A DNA stretch of 64,000 bases from NCBI GenBank assembly GCA_000442125.1, contig KE546981.1:806001-870000 (forward strand), in the 5' to 3' direction. The position numbers were made by a program, and so were the translations under genes. Origin of the DNA: Opeltia flavorubescens. Lineage: Eukaryota > Ascomycota > Lecanoromycetes > Teloschistales > Teloschistaceae. Below are positions 45,906 to 56,518 of the stretch, one piece after another. Under the pieces are notes generated by a model that was not told where the DNA came from, made no database searches, and was given only the letters and a program-made list of their open reading frames with translations. Each line of letters opens with the position of its first letter. Position 1 is the stretch's first letter.

Positions 45906-47219
45906 ATGCCTTCCTACATGTCTGTCCTCGCCACGGCGCTTGCACTTTTCTCGGCCACGAATGCTCATATGGTGTTGGGAACTCCAGCTCCCTATGGTAA
46001 GGCTTCATTGAACAGCAGCCCGCTCGATCCAAGTGGTTCGGACTTCCCATGCAAAGTATGTAAATTTCACTCCTTCCGCTCACTCTATGAAGAAATGCTG
46101 ACTCAAAGTTTTATGTAGCAACGCCCAGGGGTCTACGATCCAGCATTAACCAAGAATGTTATGCCTATCGGCGCAACTCAAACATTGAAGTTCATCGGTA
46201 GTGCAGTGCATGGTGGTGGATCTTGCCAGGTTTCACTTACCAAGGATCTCAAGCCAACCAAGGACTCGAAATGGATGGTTATCCACTCCATCGAAGGAGG
46301 CTGCCCTGCCAAAGCCGTAGGCAATTTGGGTGGAGATCCCAACGCCAACGTCGCCGCGACCTTTGATTACAAGATCCCTCAAGGCATCTCAGCTGGTGAA
46401 TACACTCTGGCTTGGACATGGTTCAACCGTGTAGGAAATCGGGAAATGTATATGAATTGCGCTCCTATCACCGTCACAGGAGGCTCTCAACGACGGGACC
46501 TTGACATGGTCAACAACGCTACCGAGACCTACGCAACGGATGAAATCTTCAAGCGCGACGCATCCTTTCCGGAGATGTTCATCGCCAATATTCCATCGAC
46601 CGACTGCAAATCACCCGAGGACAAGGATACTATCTTCCCAAATCCAGGCGCAAGCCTAGAAAAGGCGGGTGATGCTGCGAACTTAGCTCCGCCTCAAGGC
46701 CCTAAGTGCGGCGGAGGATCGTCTGGTGGAAGTTCAAACGCGGCACCCGCAGCTGGTGGGTCTGCATCGGGGTCTTCTGCCCCCTCAGGTAGTTCTTCCG
46801 GATCTGGTTCTTCTGGATCCGCTTCCTCTGGATCTGGTTCCTCTCCTGCCGCCCCAGCGCCTTCGCCAGCCACGACGTCAATCATAGCGATCCCTCCAGC
46901 TGGTGCCTCGCCCCCGATGGCCGCTGCTTCCAGTGTCGCATCCGCAGCCCAATCTGTCGTCTCAGCAGCTGCTTCCGTCATGTCCGCTGCCGCTCCGGCT
47001 GCTCCTGCCGCTACAGGTTCTTCATCAAGCGGTGCAGCGAGCTCATCTTCCGGATGCACCTCTGGTACCACTGTCTGTTCTCCCGATGGCAAACAGTTCG
47101 GAACCTGCGACAATGGCAAAGTAACCATGATGCCTGTCGCCGCTGGCACTTCATGCAAAAACGGGGCTATTGGCTTCGCCAAGCGCAGTGCCAAGTTCGG
47201 CAAGGCTTTCAACGCATAG
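45906..47219 (+). CDS. AA11 lytic polysaccharide monooxygenase with X278 module
   Basis: Two exons, 45906-46055 and 46119-47219 (63-bp intron, phase 0); 416 aa. A 20-residue signal peptide ends at Ala, exposing His21 as mature His1, the copper-brace histidine (SATNA|HMVLGTPAPYG). The second brace His is His81 in GSAVHGGGSCQVSL (mature 61), and the axial Tyr is Tyr161 in GNREMYMNCAPITV (mature 141). These positions agree closely with characterised AA11 enzymes. A ~150-residue Ser/Gly/Ala/Pro linker leads to a C-terminal X278-like module (CTSGTTVCSPDGKQFGTCDN, AGTSCKNGAIG) found on AA11 proteins and linked to chitin binding. AA11 enzymes oxidatively cleave chitin. The protein is secreted and probably acts in cell wall remodelling or chitin use. 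Confidence 0.95.
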
Positions 47220-47716
47220 ACTGAGGCGACTTGAGAGATCGGTTTTGGACAGATTTTCTACGCTCGTTTCTTTCACAGTATGATTTGAGGATGGGAGTAC
47301 ATAGACTTTGTTGCGAGGCATATCCCTTTTCTTTGATAGAAAGGGGTGGAGTTGTAAATAGTATGATGACTGTATTTGGTCACTTTTGCATCTTTTTCGC
47401 TTTTTTTTTCTGCGACGTGAAATTGAGGGAAATAGGTTCACAGATAGAGAATTTTCCCTATCGGGAGAGCATTTTTCAAGTGATTTCTGAGAATGGAAAT
47501 TCCTCAAAGAGGAAAGCGGGAGAAGTGGAATACTAGCAATTAATTCGCTTTTGCATACACGCATTCAGTTTACAGAGAGCTTTTATCTAAGCAAATTCAG
47601 AGTAACCTCATACCCCCAGGTAAAATACAGCCANTCTTTCCACCACCTTTCTCTTATTTGGAATTGAAGTAAATGTCGGGGGGATACTATCCCCTTCTGG
47701 ATAAATCAGCGCTTGT

Positions 47717-47858
47717 CTTAGGAGCAAGTATAAAATCGGTATAACGCTTTACATAAAACTTCACAATTTTCGGAAAGTATACATCTATTTCTTAGGAGCG
47801 AGTATTAAATTGGTATAACGCTTTACATAAAATTTCACAATTTTCGGAAAGCATAAAG
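47717..47858. repeat. 74-bp tandem duplication (two copies)
   Basis: A unit beginning CTTAGGAGCRAGTAT is repeated at 47717 and 47791. Both copies contain GGTATAACGCTTTACATAAA then TTCACAATTTTCGGAAAG. Only a few bases differ, so the duplication is recent. Confidence 0.8.
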
Positions 47859-47942
47859 CCTTCACCAAGAAGAGAAATTAAACATTAAACTACAGCCAGT
47901 CTCCCTTTTCACCACCTTTTCCCTCTGCCCAAGCCTTTTCCA

Positions 47943-48117
47943 NNNNNNNNNNNNNNNNNNNNNNNNNNNNNNNNNNNNNNNNNNNNNNNNNNNNNNNNNN
48001 NNNNNNNNNNNNNNNNNNNNNNNNNNNNNNNNNNNNNNNNNNNNNNNNNNNNNNNNNNNNNNNNNNNNNNNNNNNNNNNNNNNNNNNNNNNNNNNNNNNN
48101 NNNNNNNNNNNNNNNNN
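47943..48117. other. assembly gap (175 N) flanked by an 18-bp identity
   Basis: All bases are N. The 18 bp before the gap (47925-47942) are identical to the 18 bp after it (48118-48135): CTGCCCAAGCCTTTTCCA. Either the flanking contigs really overlap or the gap hides a tandem repeat that could not be assembled. Confidence 0.95.
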
Positions 48118-48141
48118 CTGCCCAAGCCTTTTCCACCCGCC

Positions 48142-48597
48142 TCAAGAAGGTCCGAAACGCATCTTAAACCACTCCACTACCGTTTGGCCACTCTCAAGCA
48201 CCAACCATACAGCCAAGGCAGCAGGATGCAGAAGGAAGAGATACAAGATTGCCACAACAACGCTAGCGAAATAGTTCCCGTATGGAAGAGCGCTTAAGAT
48301 TGTATGGAAGGAACTAAGATCGCTGATGATGTTACGATGAAGGGTAATGACAGCTTGCAGCACGCCGTTGAAGGTGATATCCCGATCTAGTAGCTGCCGA
48401 GGGTTGTAGAGAAGAATGTTGATCCAATCGTTCAAGGTGCTGCTGTTGATGTCTCGAAAGCAATTCGTTTGGTGGTAGACGATCATGAGGATGATGATGA
48501 GTATATTGCAGGCGATTTGTACCGGAGTCTCTTTGGGTCTCGTCCGTACCTTAGGTTCAGCCTGAACCTCAGGTATCTTTGTGTCTGATTCTGCCAT
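48142..48597 (-). CDS. small two-span membrane protein, paralogue of the 49500 gene
   Basis: A 151-aa single-exon protein starting MAESDTKIPEVQAEPK. It has one hydrophobic helix near residues 26-42 (VQIACNILIIILMIVY) and one near 109-131 (FASVVVAILYLFLLHPAALA). In between is an amphipathic region with LQAVITLHRNIISDLSSFHT. No family was recognised. The opening, the helix positions and the loop resemble the divergently transcribed gene at 49500, suggesting an inverted duplication. The gap lies 24 bp beyond its stop codon. Confidence 0.6.
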   Translation of the reverse strand: MAESDTKIPEVQAEPKVRTRPKETPVQIACNILIIILMIVYHQTNCFRDINSSTLNDWINILLYNPRQLLDRDITFNGVLQAVITLHRNIISDLSSFHTILSALPYGNYFASVVVAILYLFLLHPAALAVWLVLESGQTVVEWFKMRFGPS

Positions 48598-49499
48598 TGT
48601 GAATCTGCAGAAAGTGGATAGAAGAGTGGAGTTAATTGGGAATGGTGTCTCGAGTATAGCTGAAGTGAGAGTGATTGAGGGGTCTATGTGAGGAAAAGAA
48701 CTGTGGGAAGGGAGACCGCTTTATGACCCTCTAGACCTGGACAACCTAGGCCACTCCGTTTCCAGAGCAGTCATTTAAACGGCAAAAAAAGTGCTACTGC
48801 CCCCTGAAACCAGCCATTTTCTCGGAAATCACGGCGGTTAGTGACTGCAATGATTAGGGGCGACAGGCAAGTTTTTCGGGATATGATAATCTTTACCGCT
48901 TCCTTTTCTGGCAAAGCTAGGGTCGAATCGGCATACTTTTTACCTGAATAGCAAGCGGCGACATATAGGATCGGAGTCTATACCAAATCATCCTAGTAAA
49001 AGCGGAAATTTTTGCGGGTTATTCGGTAAATAAAGGTACGTACCCGATCAAAAGAGATTGCATTGGGGATTCCCGGCGGAGGTTTGAACCAGCCAAATCT
49101 TACCACTTACAAATCATGCCGTCAAAAGAGTCGATCCTCGCCGTTTCCCGTTAGGCAAATGGCAATTCAAATTGGAAAGCGCAGTTGGAGCGGTGTCTGA
49201 AGAGGGAGAGAAACCAGATACCTCCGTCTCCGGGGGAAGCGTCAAATCGTGCGATTGTCTCGGTAAGGCGGTGATGAGAATCGTACGACTGATGATGATG
49301 TAAATGACTGCTCTGAAGATAGAGGTAGTCTAGGTTTGTCAAATCCAACAGCGTTTATAAAAAGCGATTTCCTTCTCAGAAATCCCATTACTCTTCCACC
49401 GTCCTTGAGAACCTCTCATCACCCCATTTGTTCCAGAACCTGCTGAACTTTCCCATTCCAATCCTTATACAACTCTCGAAAAACCTGCTTAAAGTCGAA
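48598..49499. promoter_or_regulatory. shared region between two divergent paralogues
   Basis: About 900 bp. A tttataaaaag TATA-like element near 49353 lies about 147 bp before the plus-strand start. The region gives no long frame. Confidence 0.45.
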
Positions 49500-49958
49500 A
49501 TGACAGATTCGGATACCACATTGGCAGATTATGAGATGGAGCCAGGAGAAACCTTAGAGGCTCGAGCAGAGCCCGCACCAACTCTCACGGAGAGTTTAAG
49601 CTTCCCAATATTGATCCTTCTCATTTGGATGATCTTCACTATGTGCCACGAAACGACTTACGACAAAGTCACCAACACCTTCTATACCAGTATCCACTTC
49701 CTCCACCGCTGCCTGGACGCCATATACGACATCACTGAAGTCCTTACCATTACGCATGAGGCCCTCATCGAGTTTCTGACCGCCTTGCATGCAAATTTGA
49801 CCGCGGATCTGACAGGGCGACATTCTGCTGCGGTCATTGTAGCGGTAATTTACGGATCGGTCATGTTCGTTGCGGTTGTGTTGCCCCTGGCAGCTCTTGT
49901 CGTGGTCATCGAGATGGTAAATTGGGCTGTGGAAGCGGCGAAGGCGGTGCTTGTTTAG
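49500..49958 (+). CDS. small two-span membrane protein, paralogue of the 48142 gene
   Basis: A 152-aa protein starting MTDSDTTLADYEMEPGET at 49500; the frame opens at 49428, but this methionine parallels MAESDTKI of the neighbour and is preferred. Hydrophobic helices lie near residues 34-48 (SFPILILLIWMIFTMC) and 113-140 (AAVIVAVIYGSVMFVAVVLP). The loop has LIEFLTALHANLTADLTGRH, echoing TLHRNIISDLSSFH of the neighbour. No family was recognised. The two proteins probably share a fold and topology; a shared complex is speculation. Confidence 0.6.
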   Translation: MTDSDTTLADYEMEPGETLEARAEPAPTLTESLSFPILILLIWMIFTMCHETTYDKVTNTFYTSIHFLHRCLDAIYDITEVLTITHEALIEFLTALHANLTADLTGRHSAAVIVAVIYGSVMFVAVVLPLAALVVVIEMVNWAVEAAKAVLV

Positions 49959-50633
49959 CCTTCAGGGGACGTCACGGATCCCTGAGGGAGGAGGGGAGGA
50001 GTTGGGGATCCAGATGGGAGTTGGGCATGAGGAGTTCATGGGTTCAGCGTTCGAGCACGGGGTTGCGGTTTCGGTTCAGGAGCGACGAAGTTTCGACGGT
50101 TGAGTCTTGTACATTGTGTTTGAAGCGGGAGATGGCTGTCTTGAATATGTTTAATCTTTGTATCTTCGAGTAAACAATCGGTGCGAAGAAATTGAGGAGA
50201 AGAAACAACGGAAACCCAGCAGAAGGTTTAATCAAAAACTCAAATAATAGTTGAATCCCAACAAATATTTTAATGCGTAGCAGTACAAAGACTCATATGT
50301 TTCCGCAAGAAGATGCCCTTTGTCAGAAAATATCAAGTACTTCCACAAGAGGGTGGCCAGTCCTCCGGCTTCGGTAGCTGACACTCTTCAACATAAGAAC
50401 ACCCTCCGCTCCTCTGCTCCCCTGCTCCTGATCTCCTGTCCCTCAACATATTCTCATTCCCCTCGCGCTTCCAGCTTACATGCTATACGCACAAACAATC
50501 ATAAGAACTCGCGGCAAACAACAATCATAAAAACAAGTGGGTTGCTAACATCAATGCAATGCCAGGAGCGAGATCGTAGAACAACATGGCTTTTGCAATC
50601 GCCATAGTTCTCGAATCTTGCTTCTCGTTGCGC
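49959..50633. other. intergenic, convergent 3' ends
   Basis: About 675 bp between converging genes, with short frames only. Confidence 0.5.
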
Positions 50634-51356
50634 TCAAACGGAGTCAAACGGTTCCAGCTTGTATTCGTCATCGTCTTGAACTTCGCCAGAATTATCGTCC
50701 ATCAGATCAACCAGTTTGTGCATTTCCTCGGCGAGCTGTTGAATCTCCATCGCCTTTGAGACTATTCGCTCAAGGGGTTGGACCGCTCCCCCTTGTACAA
50801 TCGCCGCACTGTGGTCGACGATAAGGTCCATGGAGCGCTTGAGAAGAGCCTTGGTGTTCTCATTGATGATACGTGGTGATGGCTCATGGCGAGGCTGCGG
50901 CTGAGCTTGCTGGCCACCGGCGGCGGCAAGAGCGCGGGTAAAACTGTTGAATATGTCGATGCCAGACTGAGGTTGGTGTTGCTGGCGATCAAGAGGCTCT
51001 CGAGAACTTTGGTCTGTGATGGTATCATCGGTTGTAGAGCTAGGATCGTCGAGACCCAACATGGGCAGGACCGTGTGCTGAAGAGCTTGGCGTTAGCTAA
51101 GGATACAAGTCTAGAGGTGCTGACTTACCATGAATCTCTCCTTGATCTGCTTGTGCTGCGTACAGAGTTCGTCCGCAACAAGGTCTGCAGCGGTCTTGGA
51201 CCTTTGAGGTTTGACATCATCAAAGACCTTTCTGCGTGTGCAAAAAGGCCCCGAGTGTTTATGGGTGTTGCGATCTTGTGTCCGAGCTTTGCAGTACAGG
51301 TTGCTGGTGCTCAGTCTAAACTTTTCCTCATCGGACAGAATATTGCTGAGGACCAT
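50634..51356 (-). CDS. uncharacterised 223-aa protein
   Basis: Two exons, 51356-51129 and 51077-50634 (51-bp intron, phase 0); the junction reads KQIKERFM then HTVLPMLGLDDPSSTTDD. The N-terminal exon (MVLSNILSDEEKFRLSTSNL, with KTAADLVADELCTQHKQIKE) is charged and helical. The middle is Gln/Ser/Pro-rich. The C-terminal third is helical again (IINENTKALLKRSMDLIVDH, IVSKAMEIQQLAEEMHKLVD) and may form a short coiled coil. No known domain was recognised. Confidence 0.6.
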
Positions 51357-51983
51357 AGTGAGATGGAGGTCGATGGTTCACTTATTCTATAATAAATCGG
51401 TCTTGAGGGAAAGTGCTTCTGGTATTCTATAGTAATGCGAAGATGTTGGTCAGTTAAAGCTGGGGGTTGAGAGGTTTAAGAGGTTTGGATGGTGCATGAA
51501 GTGGTAGGAAGTCTCACGACTTTGGTAGATTGGAAATGCTCGTTTTCTTTGGTTGCTCATGGCTGCTCTGAACTATGCATCTTGCCGAGACATGTAGAAG
51601 TTGAATCCATTGACGGCTTAATCTGAAGCTTCTAGTGTTTCTTTTAATATTCTAGTTCGGTTTATCGTACCCACACCGTCTCCGACTAGTCTTCAGAACC
51701 TTTGTCATACCTGCAGACTGAACGAGCCCGATTGTCGGTACAGAGAGGATGGCTGCTAAAAATAAGTTCTCAGGAATGAATGTTTCTCGTCAAATTGCCT
51801 GTAATGTTGAGACAGCTTCAGCAAAGAACCGAGTTGCTAATCGGTGAAAGATCTATACATTACGATTAAAGCACCCGACCTCTTTGGGCAACAGTATCGA
51901 ATCGGTCTCTTGCGGCTGTCATATTTCAAAATAGAAAATCTACCGCTATCGTATTATCTTAACATCCAGATTATCTCATAAGA
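51357..51983. promoter_or_regulatory. shared divergent promoter region
   Basis: About 630 bp between the 223-aa gene (-) and the C2H2 gene (+). No specific site was recognised. Confidence 0.4.
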
Positions 51984-53514
51984 ATGTTGAAATGTCCGTT
52001 GACTAAACCCGTGACGGGAATGCCCTGCACCTCTACTTTCAGTCGGCCATACAACCTTCGTCGACATATCCTCACCCAGCATGACAGAACCACGGTGACG
52101 TTTGTAGATTGCAATCCGAACGTGCAACAAAGCGTGACATACTATCCTGTGCCTTTATCAGATCCGAGTGACGGGAGAGTTCCGTCGGCAGAAGGTCCGA
52201 TTGTGCACCCTCGACCCAAGGCGATGATGAACAGACAAGCCGAGCCAAGGGAGACACCAGGATACGAGGCCGCCCACGAGGCACCCACCATTCATCGTAC
52301 CGAGAGTCCAAGCAGCCCGATCGACGCTCGGGAGCTGGATATGTGCCAACTACCGCCTTGCCAAGATGAAGATCAAACCTCCATGGTGCGAAAACGGAAA
52401 CTCTCCTGTACAGGGTATGACAGAATTGCTTGGTCTCGGCGGGCGCCTCCGGTACCCTCCTACGACGTCAAACTGTCCTCAAAGTTCGACGGGGAAATGA
52501 AAGGATCCGAGTGGTTGTGCCCAGCGGCAAAGAAAACATTTGACCATGAGCATGTCCGTCGCCTTGCAGAGTGGGGCGTCACCCAGGGCCACTCAGGAAC
52601 CTGCATTCTCGTGCCTGAAGATTGGAGGAGCCTCGATCCTATGCAGTTAGTTGATTTGTTCGATCTGGACAACTGCCCTCTCGCGCAAGTATCACGGCTG
52701 CGATACCAGTATGCGGATCACAGTACTTCATACGTCCGAGCACGAGCATGGTTCGCTCAGTGGCCAAGGTCGGGGGCTTCGCTCGATAACCTTATGGGTA
52801 ATGGTGATTGTCAACCCGTGGATGCTTCTCACACATGCCATCACGACAGTTGCATTATCCACGTGACGCTGGAACCTGCCCATGTAAATCACGAACGGAA
52901 GGCTTGTTGCGAAGGAGCGAGGAAGCTTCGGCGAGCGAGACAAGAGGTCCCTGAATATTGCGGCATACACGACCCTCCCTGTTTGCTCCAAGTAAGTGAC
53001 CGTTCCAAATCTTTAGGCGGGACTGACCTACGAAAAGCACGCGGCGTTGACGACAAACGAGGCGTTCTGTATTCAATTCGACGTGCTCCGTTCCGCGAGA
53101 GGCATGTCACCAAACATATTCCTCCGGCCGCGAAGGCACCCGTATTCGACATTTGAGGCACAGCTACCTTGTCGATTCCCAGCCATAGCTGTGGACCCGG
53201 CTGACATAGCACCGACGAAACCAGCTTCACGAAGGAAGGACGGAAAGCCGGACCTCCTCTGCGTTTTCTGCAAAAGAATCAAGGCTTTTGATAGTATCTC
53301 GGGGTTCTGGGGGCACTTGGTAGTCAAACACGATGGTATCGATACCTCCAGGCGCTTGGATGAGATCCGGCGAACGGCGACAGAATGGCGGACGTATTGG
53401 AGAGACTATAGCGACGGAGGCAAAAGGGGTCACGTAACGCAGAAGCGTCTGGAGCAAGTCTCTGAGCCCGACTTTGGATGGGAGATAGTGCTTGGCTGGC
53501 AGCTCAGGGGATGA
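51984..53514 (+). CDS. C2H2 zinc-finger protein (two separated fingers)
   Basis: Two exons, 51984-52991 and 53038-53514, joined by a 46-bp intron (gtaagtga...ctgac...gaaaag, phase 0); 494 aa. Without splicing the frame ends at 53156 and loses the second finger. Finger 1 is at the N-terminus: CPLTKPVTGMPC then H-x4-H in FSRPYNLRRHILTQH. Finger 2 is near residue 405: CVFCKRIKAFDSISGFWGHL then VVKH. Between them is a long region without recognised domain, rich in Cys/His in places (CQPVDASHTCHHDSCIIHVT). Such proteins are usually DNA-binding regulators; the target is unknown. Confidence 0.75.
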
Positions 53515-53847
53515 AGTTAGAGAAGCATTAGAGGTACTTTTTGTTTTCTAGCAACTGCACGCTAGACTGAACGCATTAAGCGAGAATACAAATCTTGGCA
53601 CTCTACTTCAAGATTTTCCAGACCAGCACAATCAATCACGGCGCACAATGCTTCGCCTACCATAATAAATTTATCATGGCATAAGTACAGACCAATTACA
53701 ATTATTACTAAAGTCTCGAGATATCCAGTACAAATTACGAACGGCCTTCACACAAACACAAGTCGAATGCACGAGACCTTGCGGTAGCATCATAGGCTGG
53801 CTGTCTGCGCTCCGGCCATCATGTGGACTCGGGCTGAACCACAAAGT
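53515..53847. other. intergenic, convergent 3' ends
   Basis: About 330 bp. Nothing recognised. Confidence 0.5.
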
Positions 53848-56018
53848 CTACGATTCCTTCTCCCGTGTAGCATCTTCCGTATCCCTACGTCTGAAAGCTG
53901 AGTTGCGAAATCTTAATTTCTCCTCCCTAAAGCTTTTCAGTTGGTCTTCAAGATCTGCTATGCCCTCCATTAGCTCTCGAGCCTGCTGTTTGATCCATAC
54001 GGATTCGTTGTATCCATTTCCAGATCTCACAGCGGCTCCTCCATGATTAAGCTTGTCTCTTAGAGTCTGACATATCAAATAGGCTGCACTCAAATCAGCG
54101 CGAGCATTCGCGAGGAATTTAGCGGTATCCTCGAAAGCAGGTGCCTGAGCAAATTTTGGAGTCAGCAATTCCTGTTGGAGTAAACGGAAAGAGGGGACCA
54201 TCACTCGGGAAACTACTCACCATGATATCCGACCATTGGCGCCGCTGAGAGATCTGGTAGCCTTCGTAATCTTGACCTTGAATCTTTTCACGAACCCAGA
54301 GTAAAAGTTGAGTTTGCCTTGCCGCATGAAGTGCTGCATTCGATTTCTTACAATTGGATATCCGCGTTACGGCTTCATACGTGTCCGATGCAATAGAATT
54401 GAACAAGCTAAGTAAATTTCGGAGTTAGCAATTCTTCATGGAATAAGCGGAAGGAGTGAGTACATATCTCAGGACTCATAAGACATTATTTAGGGAAATC
54501 ATCGTTCGGAAAATTACTTACTCCTGAAGATCCGTAATATTATCAAGATCCACTGTCAATAGGCTCGCTATTAATTCAATATGGTCCTTCATAAGCTCGA
54601 CGGCTTTAAGGCGAGAGGATCGTTGTGAACCTTCTTGGAATGGCTCAATACCAATGGGAAGGTAAATCAGGTGATGTGTGTTGAGCCATGCCATACTCTC
54701 CAAAAGCAGTCTGTTATCTGGGTTTAGGCTGGGTGGTGGTAGCAGGCCCCTAAGCAATTTTGGGGTCAGCATTTTCTCTTGGAGTAAATAATGGAAAGAA
54801 CGAGTATATATCCCGGGACATATGAGAATAAATTACGTTAGGGAATCATCGCTCAGAAAACTACTTACCTTTCATCCTCGATCATCTGCACAATGGTTTT
54901 CGTATCAGAGATCTGAGTGTTGATAGTTATAACAACATGGTTTTGAAAGGTCTGGGAAGCTGTAATCGCCGGTAGGCATTGGTCGATAATTTTGGAAAAG
55001 ATTCCTGAGTAAGTCTCGGAGTCAGCATTTCCCAGCGGAGCAAACGAAAAGAGCAAGTACGTGTCACAGGACTCATAAGATAATCTACTCTGGGGCACCA
55101 TCGTTCGGAAAACTACTCACCTTTGAATTCTGCCTCAACGTGAGGTTCGTATTCCATCTCCGGAAGCTTTGATCGAAATGAGCGAACCTGACCTTCATAG
55201 TCGACCAGATAGTATGGAAGTCGAAACGATAGTTCCGTGTTACTGCTTTTGATGACACTCTCGAATGGATGGTTAAGATTCGCCGTTGGCCCGGAAAGCT
55301 CCTGAAGGCCAATTGTCTGGCGCTGGTCCCACGAGCTGCACACCCAATTACGTATAATTGGTAGCTTATACTCACAGAAGTTCGAGAGAAATACCGTACT
55401 CGTGACTGTATACCCAATTGCTAAAGCCTGCAGACACATCCACAAAACCAGAAACAATATAATCGGCCACCGCAGCAGATACCAGACCATCCTGAAAAGC
55501 ACGCGAAAGATGGACCAGGCATCCACAAGACCATCCCAGAGGGATTGAACGACACTGAGGACCATTCCTCCAAGGGCAGCATTGAGGACGCTGCTGGCTT
55601 GGGGCCAATTTGGCCGTGGGACTCGAACACTCAAGTAATCCATGAAGCCTGTTCTCTGTGGACGACTAGTAAGCGAAATTTCCTTTCCGATGGAGGTTGT
55701 CAGATTAGATCATACCGTAGTCCCATGTGCCTCCGACGAAGGAACATTAGGATCTGGAAAAAATGAATAGTCGGATGTTGTGCAACTCGACGGAGCAGAG
55801 GGAGACCGAGGTGCATCACGTCGAGCTTGAGGGATCCCATGCACACGCTCCAAGAGATCCCCAAGTTCGTTGATATCGCTGGCACTGCGTCTCTTTTGTT
55901 TGTTGACCATGAACTGTCCTGGGAGGTCGTCATTTTTCTTGATATGTGTGATCAAAGAGGCTTGAGCAGGCTCGTCGCTGGTTGCAGGTTGGGCAACACG
56001 ATTGGATTTCCTGCGCAT
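53848..56018 (-). CDS. uncharacterised 561-aa membrane protein with four homologous introns
   Basis: Six exons: 56018-55716, 55655-55121, 55004-54869, 54749-54522, 54407-54221 and 54144-53848; all phases are consistent and the product is 561 aa. The N-terminal ~100 residues are basic and disordered (MRRKSNRVAQPATSDEPAQA). Then comes RTGFMDYLSVRVPRPNWPQA and two hydrophobic segments near residues 125-190 (MVWYLLRWPIILFLVLWMCL). The remainder is soluble and helical, with KIIDQCLPAITASQTFQNHV, LNTHHLIYLPIGIEPFQEGS and the C-terminal coiled coil LMEGIADLEDQLKSFREEKL. I recognise no family; the layout (basic N-terminus, membrane segment, long helical tail) would suit a nuclear envelope or organelle membrane protein, which is inference. 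The last four introns are related to one another in sequence (listed separately). Confidence 0.7.
54145..54220 (-). repeat. introner-like intron copy D (76 bp, phase 0, internally deleted)
   Basis: Begins GTGAGTAGTTTCCCGAGTGA and ends with TGCTGACTCCAAAATTTGCT then CAG. It lacks about 40 bp present in the middle of A-C but keeps both splice ends and the branch region. Confidence 0.85.
54408..54521 (-). repeat. introner-like intron copy C (114 bp, phase 2)
   Basis: Begins GTAAGTAATTTTCCGAACGA, shares the internal TCTTATGAGTCCTG with copy A, and ends with TGCTAACTCCGAAATTTACT then TAG. Its branch site CTAAC differs from A, B and D by one base yet stays canonical. Confidence 0.85.
54750..54868 (-). 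repeat. introner-like intron copy B (119 bp, phase 2)
   Basis: Begins GTAAGTAGTTTTCTGAGCGA and ends with TGCTGACCCCAAAATTGCTT then AG. It aligns with copies A and C along its whole length with scattered substitutions. Confidence 0.85.
55005..55120 (-). repeat. introner-like intron copy A (116 bp, phase 1)
   Basis: A spliceosomal intron running from GTGAGTAGTTTTCCGAACGA to a 3' part with TGCTGACTCCGAGACTTACT then CAG. Its CTGAC is a canonical branch site about 18 nt from the acceptor. It shares both ends and the middle with copies B and C. Confidence 0.85.
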
Positions 56019-56518
56019 TTTGATGCAAAATTGGTACGTACAGCACACCAAGGTCAGGTACGTGGTCGATACCTCTGTATGAAAGCAGATTATGGTTCAA
56101 AATAACGCAGAGATAGACGGAAGCCTCCTATGAAAAAGACGTGCCAAAACTGGGAAATGACCAACTATTCCAAAACCGGCGGGAGACACCTGCTCGATAT
56201 GCCTTCCGTAAATCAGCGCATCATCTAGACCCAACCGGAGGCTTTGGTCCGATCAGTCTACGAAACCCTAGCCGGGAGTTCCGATCACTCTGGCCAAAGT
56301 GACGGGAATCGAGATGCAGGTATCCGAGTTCCATCAGATTTACCGGTACATCTGAGCCAAGTGGTTGCTGTATAATTTTTATACCTTTATACAGAAGTGG
56401 ATACGCACACAAATCGTTTAAGATAGCCCCAATTTACCGGATTACCCGGTCTTGCTTTTTCGCCCTACTCTCGTGTGCTAATTCTCTATTTTTTTTTGCA
56501 AGACACGGTTCAGAAAGA
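56019..56518. promoter_or_regulatory. divergent promoter region
   Basis: About 500 bp between the membrane protein gene (-) and the coiled-coil gene (+). A poly-T tract (9 T) lies near 56490, about 25 bp before the plus-strand start. Confidence 0.4.

Larger units (their letters stand above)
47220..48141. other. repeat-bearing intergenic region with assembly gap
   Basis: Contains an ambiguous base (47634), the tandem repeat and the N gap listed separately. The sequence around 47627-47660 resembles that at 47890-47935, so more than one duplicated block is present. No gene was seen. Confidence 0.5.

Noticed and set aside
46694-47212. 172-codon minus-strand frame opposite the LPMO linker
   Set aside because: Mirror of the Ser/Gly/Ala-rich linker codons; low complexity only.
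47862-48145. reading frames across the N gap
   Set aside because: They exist only because N positions are read through.
53848-56018. exon or segment duplication as the cause of the similar introns
   Set aside because: The flanking exons are unrelated, exon sizes differ and intron phases differ, so only the introns were copied.
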